A DNA stretch of 7,973 bases from Firmicutes bacterium UBA4916 (GTDB lineage Bacteria > Bacillota > Clostridia > Tissierellales > Tepidimicrobiaceae): positions 15,866-23,838 of the forward strand of contig DHBY01000049.1 in NCBI GenBank assembly GCA_002398845.1. Reading direction: 5' to 3'. Positions 1-5,099 of the stretch are shown piece after piece. The notes below the pieces were generated by a model. The model was given only the letters and a program-made list of their open reading frames with translations. It searched no databases and was not told the origin of the DNA. Both the position numbers and the translations under genes were made by a program. Each line of letters begins with the position of its first letter. The first letter of the stretch is position 1.

Positions 1-219
1 GCAAAGCCGGAATGTGTTTATAAAGATTTTTCTTTGGAAGACGGAATTACAAAACAAGGCACTCTTGATTGGAGTGAGAACACCGGTGAGGGTACAAAGA
101 AAAATTGCGAAGAGCCTATTGTGCTTGAGGGCAACTATCCAATTAAGTGGCAAGAATATTGCAAGGTGGATGATACCAACACAGGGAGATTTTTTTATTT
201 GGTTAATAAGATAAAGTGA
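1..219 (+). CDS. C-terminal end of an unrecognised protein (5' end outside window)
   Basis: An open frame enters from the left edge in frame 1 and stops at TGA 217-219, giving 72 visible residues from AKPECVYKDF to FFYLVNKIK. The visible part is hydrophilic, with several acidic residues and three cysteines, and has no membrane segment. No start codon with a ribosome binding site is visible inside the window, so I read it as the tail of a longer gene rather than as a small protein starting at the TTG at 34. The next gene begins 21 bases after the stop, so the two may be co-transcribed. I do not recognise the family. An overlapping frame from 14 to 214 is less likely because its composition is poorer and it has no ribosome binding site. 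Confidence 0.5.
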   Translation, partial: AKPECVYKDFSLEDGITKQGTLDWSENTGEGTKKNCEEPIVLEGNYPIKWQEYCKVDDTNTGRFFYLVNKIK

Positions 220-240
220 GCAGGATTGGGAGAAATCAAT

Positions 241-555
241 ATGAAAAAAGTAAAAATAACGGTGATGAAACAAACGATCTACCAGGATTTGATAGACAAA
301 TATGAAAACCCCATACAGCACGCTTGCAATATGAAGATTGGGCAAGTTTTTATTGCTAATGGGTGGGAAAAGCCTAAAGGAATGTGCGACAGTGCATGGG
401 AGAGTATGTCTGCCTTTGTAATGACACTTGCCCACGGCGGTGAAGATTTTTATGATGGCTGGATGAAGAATAAGAAGTCAGCAATGATTTCGTGTAATGA
501 CGGCTTCCGTCCAGTGAGCTTTTTGATTGAGACACAGGATGAGGATGCGGAGTAA
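241..555 (+). CDS. TIGR04076 family small protein
   Basis: This 104-residue protein starts MKKVKITVMKQTIYQDLI and matches my memory of the TIGR04076 family in its order of blocks: an N-terminal KVKITV strand, a central segment with a Cys near 'HACNMKIGQVF', a 'GMCDSAWESM' segment, a glycine-rich turn, and a final 'MISCNDGFRPVSFLIE' block. The function of the family is not established, as far as I know. The conserved cysteines (in HAC, MCD and SCND) could bind metal or take part in redox chemistry, but that is inference. I chose ATG 241 over the in-frame TTG at 226 because GGGAG at 228-232 sits 8 bases upstream of ATG 241. The length is normal for the family. It is followed by another small gene 37 bases on and probably shares its transcript. 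Confidence 0.75.
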   Translation: MKKVKITVMKQTIYQDLIDKYENPIQHACNMKIGQVFIANGWEKPKGMCDSAWESMSAFVMTLAHGGEDFYDGWMKNKKSAMISCNDGFRPVSFLIETQDEDAE

Positions 556-561
556 GGGATA

Positions 562-579
562 AATTTGAATTTGAATTTG
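562..579 (+). repeat. Short tandem repeat AATTTG x3
   Basis: Three perfect AATTTG units lie at 562-567, 568-573 and 574-579, directly upstream of the ribosome binding site at 581-586 of the following gene. It is a small simple-sequence repeat. A change in copy number would not alter spacing between the ribosome binding site and start codon, so an effect on expression is doubtful. Confidence 0.6.
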
Positions 580-592
580 TAGGAGGTTAAAA

Positions 593-1003
593 GTGAAATA
601 TACAATTGATATACAAGCAACAGCAACTTATGCTGATAAATATAATGAACCATGCGACTGTATATACTGCCAAAATTATGAAATGATGTTTTCGACCGTC
701 TACCCTGAAGTTGTAAAGATTTTGCATGGATTTGGTATTCCACTTAGGCGCCCATTAGAAGTTGTGGACTGTTTTTGGAACGATACAAGGGATAGACGTC
801 GATACGAGAGCTTTTATTCCGTTAAAGGAGAGCTTTTTGAAGATAAGCTTGAGATTTATAAGAAGGATGCAATTATAACCCTTTACCGTCCTGACACCAA
901 TGCACATATTTACATCAATACGGGAATGGAAAGCCCCTATTTTATCCTTGCTATTTCTAATATTGAATTACCATGGGTGATGTCTGAAAACCCAGATGAT
1001 TGA
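593..1003 (+). CDS. Unrecognised 136-residue protein with CxCxxC motif
   Basis: The gene starts at GTG 593, six bases after a perfect AGGAGG at 581-586, which fixes the start well. The product has an N-terminal 'YNEPCDCIYCQNY' segment near residues 18-30 whose CxCxxC arrangement could bind a metal such as zinc. A helical stretch (YPEVVKILHGFGIP) follows, then alternating strand-like segments (SFYSVKGEL, DAIITLYR, AHIYINTG), and the chain ends in 'NIELPWVMSENPDD'. No signal peptide or membrane segment is visible, so it should be cytoplasmic. I have a loose memory of similar small proteins in Bacillus and Clostridium genomes, but no function. It follows the TIGR04076-like gene by 37 bases and is closed by the terminator at 1107-1157, so it is the last gene of that transcript. 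Confidence 0.7.
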   Translation: MKYTIDIQATATYADKYNEPCDCIYCQNYEMMFSTVYPEVVKILHGFGIPLRRPLEVVDCFWNDTRDRRRYESFYSVKGELFEDKLEIYKKDAIITLYRPDTNAHIYINTGMESPYFILAISNIELPWVMSENPDD

Positions 1004-1106
1004 TTATCTAAATTACAATTTAGCGACTGTATTTACCGAATTAATAGGTTAAAAATGTGTAAATATCTGTGCCAGGCACTAACATACTAACATAAGTATA
1101 ACAAAT

Positions 1107-1157
1107 AGCTCAGCACTAACTTATTATCATATGTTAGTGCTGGGCTTTTATATTTTT
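1107..1157 (+). terminator. Strong intrinsic terminator
   Basis: The arms 1107-1120 (AGCTCAGCACTAAC) and 1133-1146 (GTTAGTGCTGGGCT) pair over 14 bp with one G-T wobble, leaving a 12-base loop. A T-rich tract follows at 1146-1159. It ends the upstream transcript and insulates it from the promoter 25 bases further on. There is no T-run on the other side, so it works mainly for the + strand. Confidence 0.88.
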
Positions 1158-1182
1158 TTATTCAAAAAAGGGAGAATAATTA

Positions 1183-1210
1183 TTGACATATATCAAAAAT
1201 AGGATATAAT
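1183..1210 (+). promoter_or_regulatory. SigA-type promoter of the Fe-S assembly operon
   Basis: TTGACA at 1183-1188 and TATAAT at 1205-1210 are both perfect consensus hexamers with a 16-bp spacer. Transcription would start near 1217, leading into the decayed first gene and then the DUF134 gene at 1413. No other promoter of this quality is visible until after 4706, so it probably drives the whole operon. Confidence 0.85.
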
Positions 1211-1234
1211 AAGAATTGAAAGTGATATATGCCA
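1184..1234 (+). promoter_or_regulatory. Inverted 12-bp half-sites flanking the promoter (candidate operator)
   Basis: TGACATATATCA at 1184-1195 and TGATATATGCCA at 1223-1234 are inverted copies of each other with one mismatch in 12, separated by 27 bp. The left half-site covers most of the -35 hexamer and the right one lies just after the expected transcription start. This layout suits a dimeric or looping repressor. The DUF134 protein encoded directly downstream is an obvious candidate for autoregulation, but this is inference. Confidence 0.5.
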
Positions 1235-1257
1235 GAAATTATAAGGAGGCGAATAGC

Positions 1258-1348
1258 ATGCCAAGAAGGAATGGGGCTGCTCCATGAACAAAAAATCATG
1301 TTGCAAGAATGACTCGAAGTTATTGATAAGCAATTAAAGAGTTTATAA
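1258..1348 (+). pseudogene. Decayed DUF5320-like small protein remnant
   Basis: A good ribosome binding site (AAGGAGG at 1243-1249) precedes ATG 1258, which reads MPRRNGAAP and then stops at TGA 1285-1287. MPRRxGxxP is the opening I recall for small DUF5320-type proteins, which often sit next to DUF134 and NifX/MinD-type genes. One frame over, LEVIDKQLKSL followed by TAA at 1346-1348 resembles the short charged helix that ends such proteins. The usual glycine-rich middle is missing and there is a frame change plus an extra stop at 1310-1312. I therefore read it as a gene that has lost its centre. The remaining nine-codon frame still has a full ribosome binding site, so it could persist as a leader peptide. 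Confidence 0.45.
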
Positions 1349-1412
1349 TGGGCGTCAAAGATAACCGGAGGACGCTCTGGCTATTTCTGACTAGAATGGA
1401 GATGATAAAATT

Positions 1413-1790
1413 ATGGCAAGACCGATGAAATGGAGAAAAGTCTGCTGCTTACCTGAGAACAATAAATTTGGACCTCTTGATTCACCTGTAGATACAAAAA
1501 ATCATGTAATCATGACAGTAGACGAGTATGAAGCCATAAGGCTTATCGATTTAGAGGGCTTTACACAAGAAGAATGTGCCAAACAGATGAATGTCGCCCG
1601 TACCACCGTTCAAGGCATTTATACCGAGGCCAGAAAAAAGCTGGCTGAATCATTAGTTAATGGAAAGGTACTGTCAATTGAGGGTGGCGAATATCGCCTT
1701 TGTGATGGACTAGGGAATGGTTGTGGCCGTGGCTGTTATAAGCATAAGCGTGGCCGATGCTTTACCGATAATGAGGATCGAGGTGACTAG
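1413..1790 (+). CDS. DUF134 (UPF0251) helix-turn-helix protein
   Basis: This 125-residue protein opens MARPMKWRKVCCLPENNKFG and continues with 'MTVDEYEAIRLIDLEGFTQEECA', the hallmark sequence of the DUF134/UPF0251 family. A helix-turn-helix like that of sigma region 4 covers about residues 50-80 (TQEECAKQMNVARTTVQGIY). The C-terminus carries a cysteine/glycine-rich tail (C97, C104, C108, C116); with C11 and C12 near the N-terminus these could hold a metal or an Fe-S cluster. DNA binding is expected from the fold, but the family's role is not firmly known. GGAG at 1398-1401 lies 11 bases before the ATG, which is rather far. The gene is the first intact one after the promoter at 1183-1210 and sits next to Fe-S assembly genes, so a cluster-sensing regulator of this operon is a reasonable guess. 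Confidence 0.9.
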   Translation: MARPMKWRKVCCLPENNKFGPLDSPVDTKNHVIMTVDEYEAIRLIDLEGFTQEECAKQMNVARTTVQGIYTEARKKLAESLVNGKVLSIEGGEYRLCDGLGNGCGRGCYKHKRGRCFTDNEDRGD

Positions 1791-1822
1791 CTATATATTC
1801 TGAAAAAGTAATTGAACATTTT

Positions 1823-2197
1823 ATGTGTCCCCAAAATGCTCATAGCATGCCAGATGCAGATGCCGAAGGGAGCTACGGGGATCCTTCCTGCGGGGATTAT
1901 TTGACCGTTTATATAAAGGTGAAAGATAATCGCATTGAGGAAATCAGCTATCTTGTGTTTGGCTGCTCTGCTTCAATTGCAACGTCCAGCATGACATCGG
2001 TATTAGCAAAGGGTAAGACCTTAGAGGAAGCATTGAATATCACAGAAGAAGATATCATTCAGGCTTTAGATGGTCTTCCAGAAAATAGGGTTCATTGCTC
2101 AAATTTAGGTGTGAGGGCATTACGTAATTCAATTGAAAATTATTTACACAAAAACAGAACGGAGGGTTCTTATGAAAATAGCAATTCCAGTAGATGA
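1823..2197 (+). CDS. NifU/IscU-type Fe-S cluster scaffold, N-terminus starts at ATA or is trimmed
   Basis: The product matches the NifU N-terminal/IscU scaffold family, which builds [2Fe-2S] and [4Fe-4S] clusters on three cysteines and an aspartate. Counting from ATG 1823 these are C23 and D25 (GDPSCGD), C48 (VFGCSASIA) and C92 with H91 before it (VHCSNL). At 124 residues it is a single-domain scaffold without the other NifU domains. Homologues begin with a YSEKVIEHF-type segment, and exactly this segment is encoded in frame at 1796-1822, upstream of the first usable ATG. An in-frame stop at 1784-1786 leaves ATA 1793 as the natural start position, with AGGTG at 1781-1785 seven bases before it. 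ATG 1823 has no ribosome binding site. The 3' end overlaps the next gene by 26 bases, so the last residues are encoded over that gene's start. Confidence 0.88.
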   Translation: MCPQNAHSMPDADAEGSYGDPSCGDYLTVYIKVKDNRIEEISYLVFGCSASIATSSMTSVLAKGKTLEEALNITEEDIIQALDGLPENRVHCSNLGVRALRNSIENYLHKNRTEGSYENSNSSR

Positions 2198-2540
2198 GAA
2201 AACCTTGAAGTCGAATATATGTGTATCCTTTGGACGTACTCCATATTTTCTTATTCATGATACAGAAACTAAGGAAAATGTATTTATCGATAACAGTGCG
2301 GCGGCAAGCACAGGCGGTGCCGGGATTAAAGCTGCACAAACGGTAGTAGATAACGAAGCAAATGTTTTGCTCACTCCCCGATGCGGAGAAAATGCTGCTG
2401 ACGTGCTCAAATCTGCTGATATTAAAATATTTAAAACGATATCCGCCTCAGCAAAGGATAATATCGATGATTTCATTGATGGAAAACTTTCTTTGCTGGA
2501 TGAAATTCATGCCGGATTTCATGGGCAGGTCGGCAATTAA
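2172..2540 (+). CDS. NifX/NafY-fold cofactor-binding protein (dinitrogenase FeMo-cofactor biosynthesis family)
   Basis: This 122-residue protein starts MKIAIPVDEKTLKSNICVSFGR and shows the one-domain Nitro_FeMo-Co fold: a first strand (KIAIPV), an 'SFGRTPYFLIHD' turn, a central 'TGGAGIKAAQTVVD' helix, then 'VLLTPRCGENAADVL'. Members of this family carry metal clusters such as NifB-co or FeMo-co, or the mixed-metal cluster of the orange protein. Cysteines C17 and C71 and the histidines in the tail (EIHAGFHG) are possible ligands. I chose ATG 2172 because GGAGGG at 2161-2166 lies five bases upstream; the in-frame TTG at 2133 has no such site. The start is embedded in the end of the NifU-like gene and the stop is one base before the next ATG, so translation is probably coupled. 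Confidence 0.88.
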   Translation: MKIAIPVDEKTLKSNICVSFGRTPYFLIHDTETKENVFIDNSAAASTGGAGIKAAQTVVDNEANVLLTPRCGENAADVLKSADIKIFKTISASAKDNIDDFIDGKLSLLDEIHAGFHGQVGN

Positions 2541-2541
2541 T

Positions 2542-3402
2542 ATGAGAATAGCTGTGCTAAGTGGCAAGGGCGGCACAGGGAAAACGCTGGTATCAATGAA
2601 CTTAGCTGCGATAGCGAAAACATCGACATATATAGACTGTGATGTAGAAGAGCCGAATGGACATCTGTTTTTTAAGCCTGAAGAAGTTCAGGAGGAAGAA
2701 ATATCAGTGAAAGTCCCAAAAGTGAATAGTGAACTATGCAATGGATGTCGAAAATGCGTTGATTTTTGTAAATTTAACGCCCTTGCCTATATCAAAAATA
2801 AACTAATTGTCTTTGACGAGGTCTGTCATTCCTGTGGCGGCTGTATCATGCTTTGCCCTGAAAAGGCACTAACAGAGAAGGAGAAGATTATTGGCAAAGT
2901 TCAAAAAGGGACTTCAGACGAAGTAACGATATACACAGGAATATTAAACACTGGTGAAGCATCAGGTATTCCTATTATCAAAAAGCTACTTACGGAGGAA
3001 AGTCCGGAAACAAATAAACAAACTTTTATTGACTGCCCTCCTGGAAGTGCCTGTATTGTAATGGAAAGCATCAAAGATGCAGATTACTGTATATTAGTGG
3101 CTGAGCCTACACTGTTTGGTGTGCATAACCTCAATATGGTATATGAACTTGTCAAATTATTTAATAAGCCATTTGGGGTGGTTCTTAACAAATGTTTGGA
3201 AGAAGAAAACCCAGCAGAGAAGTTCTGTTTAGAAAAAAATATTAAGATTTTAGGTCGGATTCCATTTGATACTAACCTTGGAACATTGAATTCAAATGCA
3301 GAAATTGCTGTTAGTAAAAATGAAAAATACCAGAATATGTTTTCTTCTCTGATGAAAACAGTGACAAAGGAGGTGCAGCATGAAACAACTACTAATTCTT
3401 AG
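2542..3402 (+). CDS. MinD-superfamily P-loop ATPase with inserted double [4Fe-4S] ferredoxin domain (first copy)
   Basis: The 286-residue protein opens with a deviant Walker A motif, SGKGGTGKT at residues 7-15, followed by the switch region DCDVEEPN (32-39). A ferredoxin insert follows with two cysteine sets: C66, C69, C72, C76 and C95, C98, C101, C105. The second ends in the usual CP pair, whereas the first has CK where CP is common. FIDCPPGSA at 162-170 is the Walker B/switch II region, and LVAEPT and LGRIPFD are typical later blocks. Such ATPases (COG1149 type) pair with NifX-fold proteins and are related to Mrp/NBP35 cluster carriers. ATG 2542 lies one base after the previous stop with only a weak ribosome binding site, pointing to coupled translation. 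The longer in-frame extension back to 2362 lies wholly inside the previous gene and is not used. The 3' end overlaps the next gene by 23 bases. Confidence 0.92.
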   Translation: MRIAVLSGKGGTGKTLVSMNLAAIAKTSTYIDCDVEEPNGHLFFKPEEVQEEEISVKVPKVNSELCNGCRKCVDFCKFNALAYIKNKLIVFDEVCHSCGGCIMLCPEKALTEKEKIIGKVQKGTSDEVTIYTGILNTGEASGIPIIKKLLTEESPETNKQTFIDCPPGSACIVMESIKDADYCILVAEPTLFGVHNLNMVYELVKLFNKPFGVVLNKCLEEENPAEKFCLEKNIKILGRIPFDTNLGTLNSNAEIAVSKNEKYQNMFSSLMKTVTKEVQHETTTNS

Positions 3403-4255
3403 CGGTAAAGGTGGCACTGGAAAGACCACAATAGCGAGTGCATTTATAAAACTTGCTAACGCCAAGGCATATGCGGATTGTGATGTAGATGCACCTAACC
3501 TGCACCTTATAACTGGGTGGAATTCTGAACCGAAAAAAGCAGACTATTATGGGCTGCCAAAAGCAAAGATAAATACAGAACTGTGCATCCAATGTGATCA
3601 GTGCAGACAAAACTGCCGATTTGATGCTATTTCAATAGATAAAAAATATAAAGTAGATCCTTTTGCGTGTGAAGGCTGCGGCGTTTGCGAAGCTGTTTGC
3701 CCGGTAGAAGCTGTGTCTTTAAAACCGGCTGTAGCTGGTGAGTTGATGTTATATGCAAATGAAAGAAAAGTGTTTTCAACAGCACAACTCAAAATGGGCA
3801 GTGGTACCTCTGGAATGCTTGTTGCTGAGGTAAAAAAACAAATGAAGTCGGCAGCAGTTGATGCCCAACTGGCCATTATAGATGGATCTCCTGGTATAGG
3901 ATGCCCTGTTATTGCGTCACTTAGTGGTGTGGATATGGTTTTGATAGTTGCTGAACCTTCCATATCAGGTATCAGAGATATGGAACGCATCATAAATACG
4001 GCGGCAAAATTCGGGACTAAGACAGTAATATGTATAAACAAATATGACACTAATATTGAAAACACAGAAAAGATTGAAGAGTTTTGTAAAAAACAAGGGC
4101 TTAATTTTATTGGCAGAATACCTTTTGATTCGGACGCAGTAAAGGCTATTAATAATGGCCAAACCATTGTAGACATAGATTGTACATCTGGGATGGCGGT
4201 TAAAGATGTCTACTACAAGACAATGAACTTACTTTTTGAAAAAGATGATGGCTAA
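3380..4255 (+). CDS. MinD-superfamily P-loop ATPase with inserted double [4Fe-4S] ferredoxin domain (second copy)
   Basis: This 291-residue protein is a diverged paralogue of the gene before it. It has SGKGGTGKTT at residues 8-17, DCDVDAPN at 33-40, and two complete cysteine sets: C69, C72, C75, C79 and C97, C100, C103, C107. IIDGSPGIG at 166-174 is the Walker B region. Later blocks are LIVAEPSISGIRD and FIGRIPFDSD. The two adjacent ATPases are likely partners in a hetero-complex that uses ATP to load or transfer a cluster, as proposed for paired ATPases in orange-protein operons; this is inference from gene order. The start is firm: AAAGGAGGTG at 3366-3375 precedes ATG 3380, inside the end of the upstream gene. 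No membrane segment is seen, so it should act in the cytoplasm. Confidence 0.92.
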   Translation: MKQLLILSGKGGTGKTTIASAFIKLANAKAYADCDVDAPNLHLITGWNSEPKKADYYGLPKAKINTELCIQCDQCRQNCRFDAISIDKKYKVDPFACEGCGVCEAVCPVEAVSLKPAVAGELMLYANERKVFSTAQLKMGSGTSGMLVAEVKKQMKSAAVDAQLAIIDGSPGIGCPVIASLSGVDMVLIVAEPSISGIRDMERIINTAAKFGTKTVICINKYDTNIENTEKIEEFCKKQGLNFIGRIPFDSDAVKAINNGQTIVDIDCTSGMAVKDVYYKTMNLLFEKDDG

Positions 4256-4346
4256 AAATCATGCTTATTAAAACTTGATAAAGCTTTTTGATGGTGATTG
4301 GTTTGATCTGGTTACAAAAATATTAAAAAAATGGAGGAAAAATAAA

Positions 4347-4706
4347 ATGATGAAAATTGCTGTAGCAAGCGAAAATGGAATGGTGACTGAGCACTTTGGA
4401 CATTGTGAAGGGTTTATGATTTTTGATGTTGAAAATAAGCAAATAATCAAAAGTGAAACTATTGCTAACCCTGGACATAGACCAGGATTTTTGCCTAATT
4501 TCTTGAATGATAAGGGTGTTAATGTAATTATTTCAGGAGGTATGGGTGGCGGAGCTGTTGAAATCTTCAATGAAAAAAACATCGAGGTTATTGTTGGAGC
4601 AAGTGGTAATGCTAAAGAAGCGGTAGAAGCATACCTTCAAGGTTCCCTAAAATCTACTGGTTCCGTTTGTCATGAACATCAGCATCATGATGAATGTGGC
4701 GAATAA
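4347..4706 (+). CDS. NifX/NafY-fold protein with His/Cys-rich C-terminal tail
   Basis: The 119-residue product opens MMKIAVASENGMVTEHFGHC, with the HFGHCEGF block (16-23) usual in the dinitrogenase iron-molybdenum cofactor biosynthesis family. GHRPGFLP (43-50) and a glycine-rich GGMGGGAVE (64-72) follow. The tail CHEHQHHDEC (108-117) holds four histidines and two cysteines and looks like a metal-binding extension. It is the second NifX-fold protein of the operon and is more family-typical than the copy at 2172. GGAGG at 4333-4337 lies nine bases before ATG 4347; ATG 4350 is an equally possible start. The upstream in-frame TTG at 4275 would add poorly conserved residues and has no ribosome binding site. 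A 91-base gap separates it from the ATPase gene, with no clear promoter, so it probably belongs to the same operon. Confidence 0.88.
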   Translation: MMKIAVASENGMVTEHFGHCEGFMIFDVENKQIIKSETIANPGHRPGFLPNFLNDKGVNVIISGGMGGGAVEIFNEKNIEVIVGASGNAKEAVEAYLQGSLKSTGSVCHEHQHHDECGE

Positions 4707-4736
4707 ATATGACAGAGGGACGGGGGGAGTGTCATA
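4704..4736 (+). repeat. Interspersed TGACA-N15-TGTCA repeat, copy 1
   Basis: The element TGACA(4710-4714)-N15-TGTCA(4730-4734) has a core GAGGGACGG and extends to a 7-bp inverted end pair (TATGACA 4708-4714, TGTCATA 4730-4736). Positions 4704-4726 are identical to 6264-6286. The repeat starts at the TAA stop of the NifX-fold gene. It resembles a short palindromic element (TGACAGAGGGACGG core) that I recall from many clostridial intergenic regions. It could fold as a weak hairpin but has no T-run, so it is not a good terminator. Confidence 0.7.
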
Positions 4737-4753
4737 AATATTTCAAATTTCTA

Positions 4754-4782
4754 TTGCAAAATAACTAATATTAATATATAAT
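4754..4782 (+). promoter_or_regulatory. Candidate SigA-type promoter of the T-box/trpB transcript
   Basis: TTGCAA at 4754-4759 and TATAAT at 4777-4782 are separated by 17 bp, giving a start near 4789, about 60 bases before the first T-box stem. A weaker alternative is TTGCAT at 4801-4806 with a poor -10 near 4824. The surrounding DNA is very AT-rich, so chance matches are possible. Confidence 0.6.
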
Positions 4783-4849
4783 TATTTTTAATAATCTAAA
4801 TTGCATTAAATTCTGTGCTAGGGAATAGTAATTAAAAATGATTATTTAC

Positions 4850-5077
4850 AGAGAATTAGGGACAGTGAGATCCTAATAATATAGTTTTAATGAATGGACC
4901 CTAAAGAAGCTATAGGAAATCTAATAGAGAGTACTATTTGCCGGAAGCCAACCGTTATCTATGGACAGGATATGTTAGTATCCTATAAGAGTGATGCTTT
5001 TTGCATAATTTAGGTGGTACCGTGAATTAAACCCTCACCCTAATATATTTAATATATTTAGGGGAGGGTTTTTTATT
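4850..5077 (+). promoter_or_regulatory. Tryptophan (UGG) T-box riboswitch leader
   Basis: A T-box binds a specific tRNA and allows readthrough when that tRNA is uncharged. Stem I is closed by TTAGGG (4856-4861) with CCCTAA (4899-4904). Its left strand carries an AGTGAGA loop-E-like motif (4864-4870), and its right strand has TGAA-TGG-ACC, with the specifier codon UGG (Trp) at 4895-4897. CCGTTATC (4952-4959) and AAGAGTG (4987-4993) match conserved T-box blocks. A small hairpin AGGATA/TATCCT lies at 4967-4984. The T-box itself, AGGTGGTACCGTG, is at 5012-5024. The antiterminator forms from TTAGG 5010-5014 with CCTAA 5039-5043 and GTGA 5022-5025 with TCAC 5035-5038, leaving the 7-base UGGUACC bulge at 5015-5021 that pairs with the tRNA 3' end. 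This fits the tryptophan gene downstream. Stem I appears unusually short. Confidence 0.93.
5029..5077 (+). terminator. Regulated terminator of the trp T-box
   Basis: AAACCCTC (5029-5036) pairs with GAGGGTTT (5064-5071). After one unpaired A, CCCTAA (5038-5043) pairs with the facing TTAGGG (5058-5063), and an AU-rich top closes the loop. A run of six T follows at 5069-5074. The left arm includes TCAC and CCTAA, which the antiterminator needs, so the two structures exclude each other. This is the off-state when tRNA-Trp is charged. Confidence 0.9.
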
Positions 5078-5099
5078 ATCTAAAAAAGGAGGAAATAAA

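Larger units (their letters stand above)
1004..1257 (+). other. Intergenic region: terminator, promoter and operator, no gene
   Basis: Apart from the terminator (1107-1157), promoter (1183-1210) and inverted half-sites listed separately, this stretch holds a second copy of the terminator arm sequence (GCACTAACAT at 1076-1085) and no coding frame with a ribosome binding site. After the decayed gene, 1349-1412 holds a small GCGTC/GACGC hairpin (1352-1356 with 1371-1375) and the DUF134 ribosome binding site, and nothing else that I can name. Confidence 0.6.

Noticed and set aside
450..743. Minus-strand open frame across two small + genes
   Set aside because: It runs opposite two supported genes and their ribosome binding site, and its product matches nothing I recognise.
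1284..1337. Small frame MNKKSCCKNDSKLLISN in the decayed gene
   Set aside because: It has no ribosome binding site at a usable distance and is only 17 residues; it looks like a by-product of decay.
2362..2541. N-terminal extension of the first ATPase
   Set aside because: The extra residues lie wholly within the NifX-fold gene in another frame; the family starts at MRIAVLSGKGG (ATG 2542).
3598..4176. Long minus-strand open frame opposite the second ATPase gene
   Set aside because: It is antisense to a gene with clear conserved motifs, has no convincing ribosome binding site, and its translation is low-complexity (rich in S, P, T).
4275..4346. N-terminal extension of the second NifX-fold protein
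   Set aside because: It uses a TTG without a ribosome binding site and adds residues absent from the family; GGAGG at 4333-4337 supports ATG 4347.
4710..4736. Repeat copy 1 as terminator of the Fe-S operon
   Set aside because: The stem is only seven pairs around a 15-base purine-rich loop and no T-run follows.
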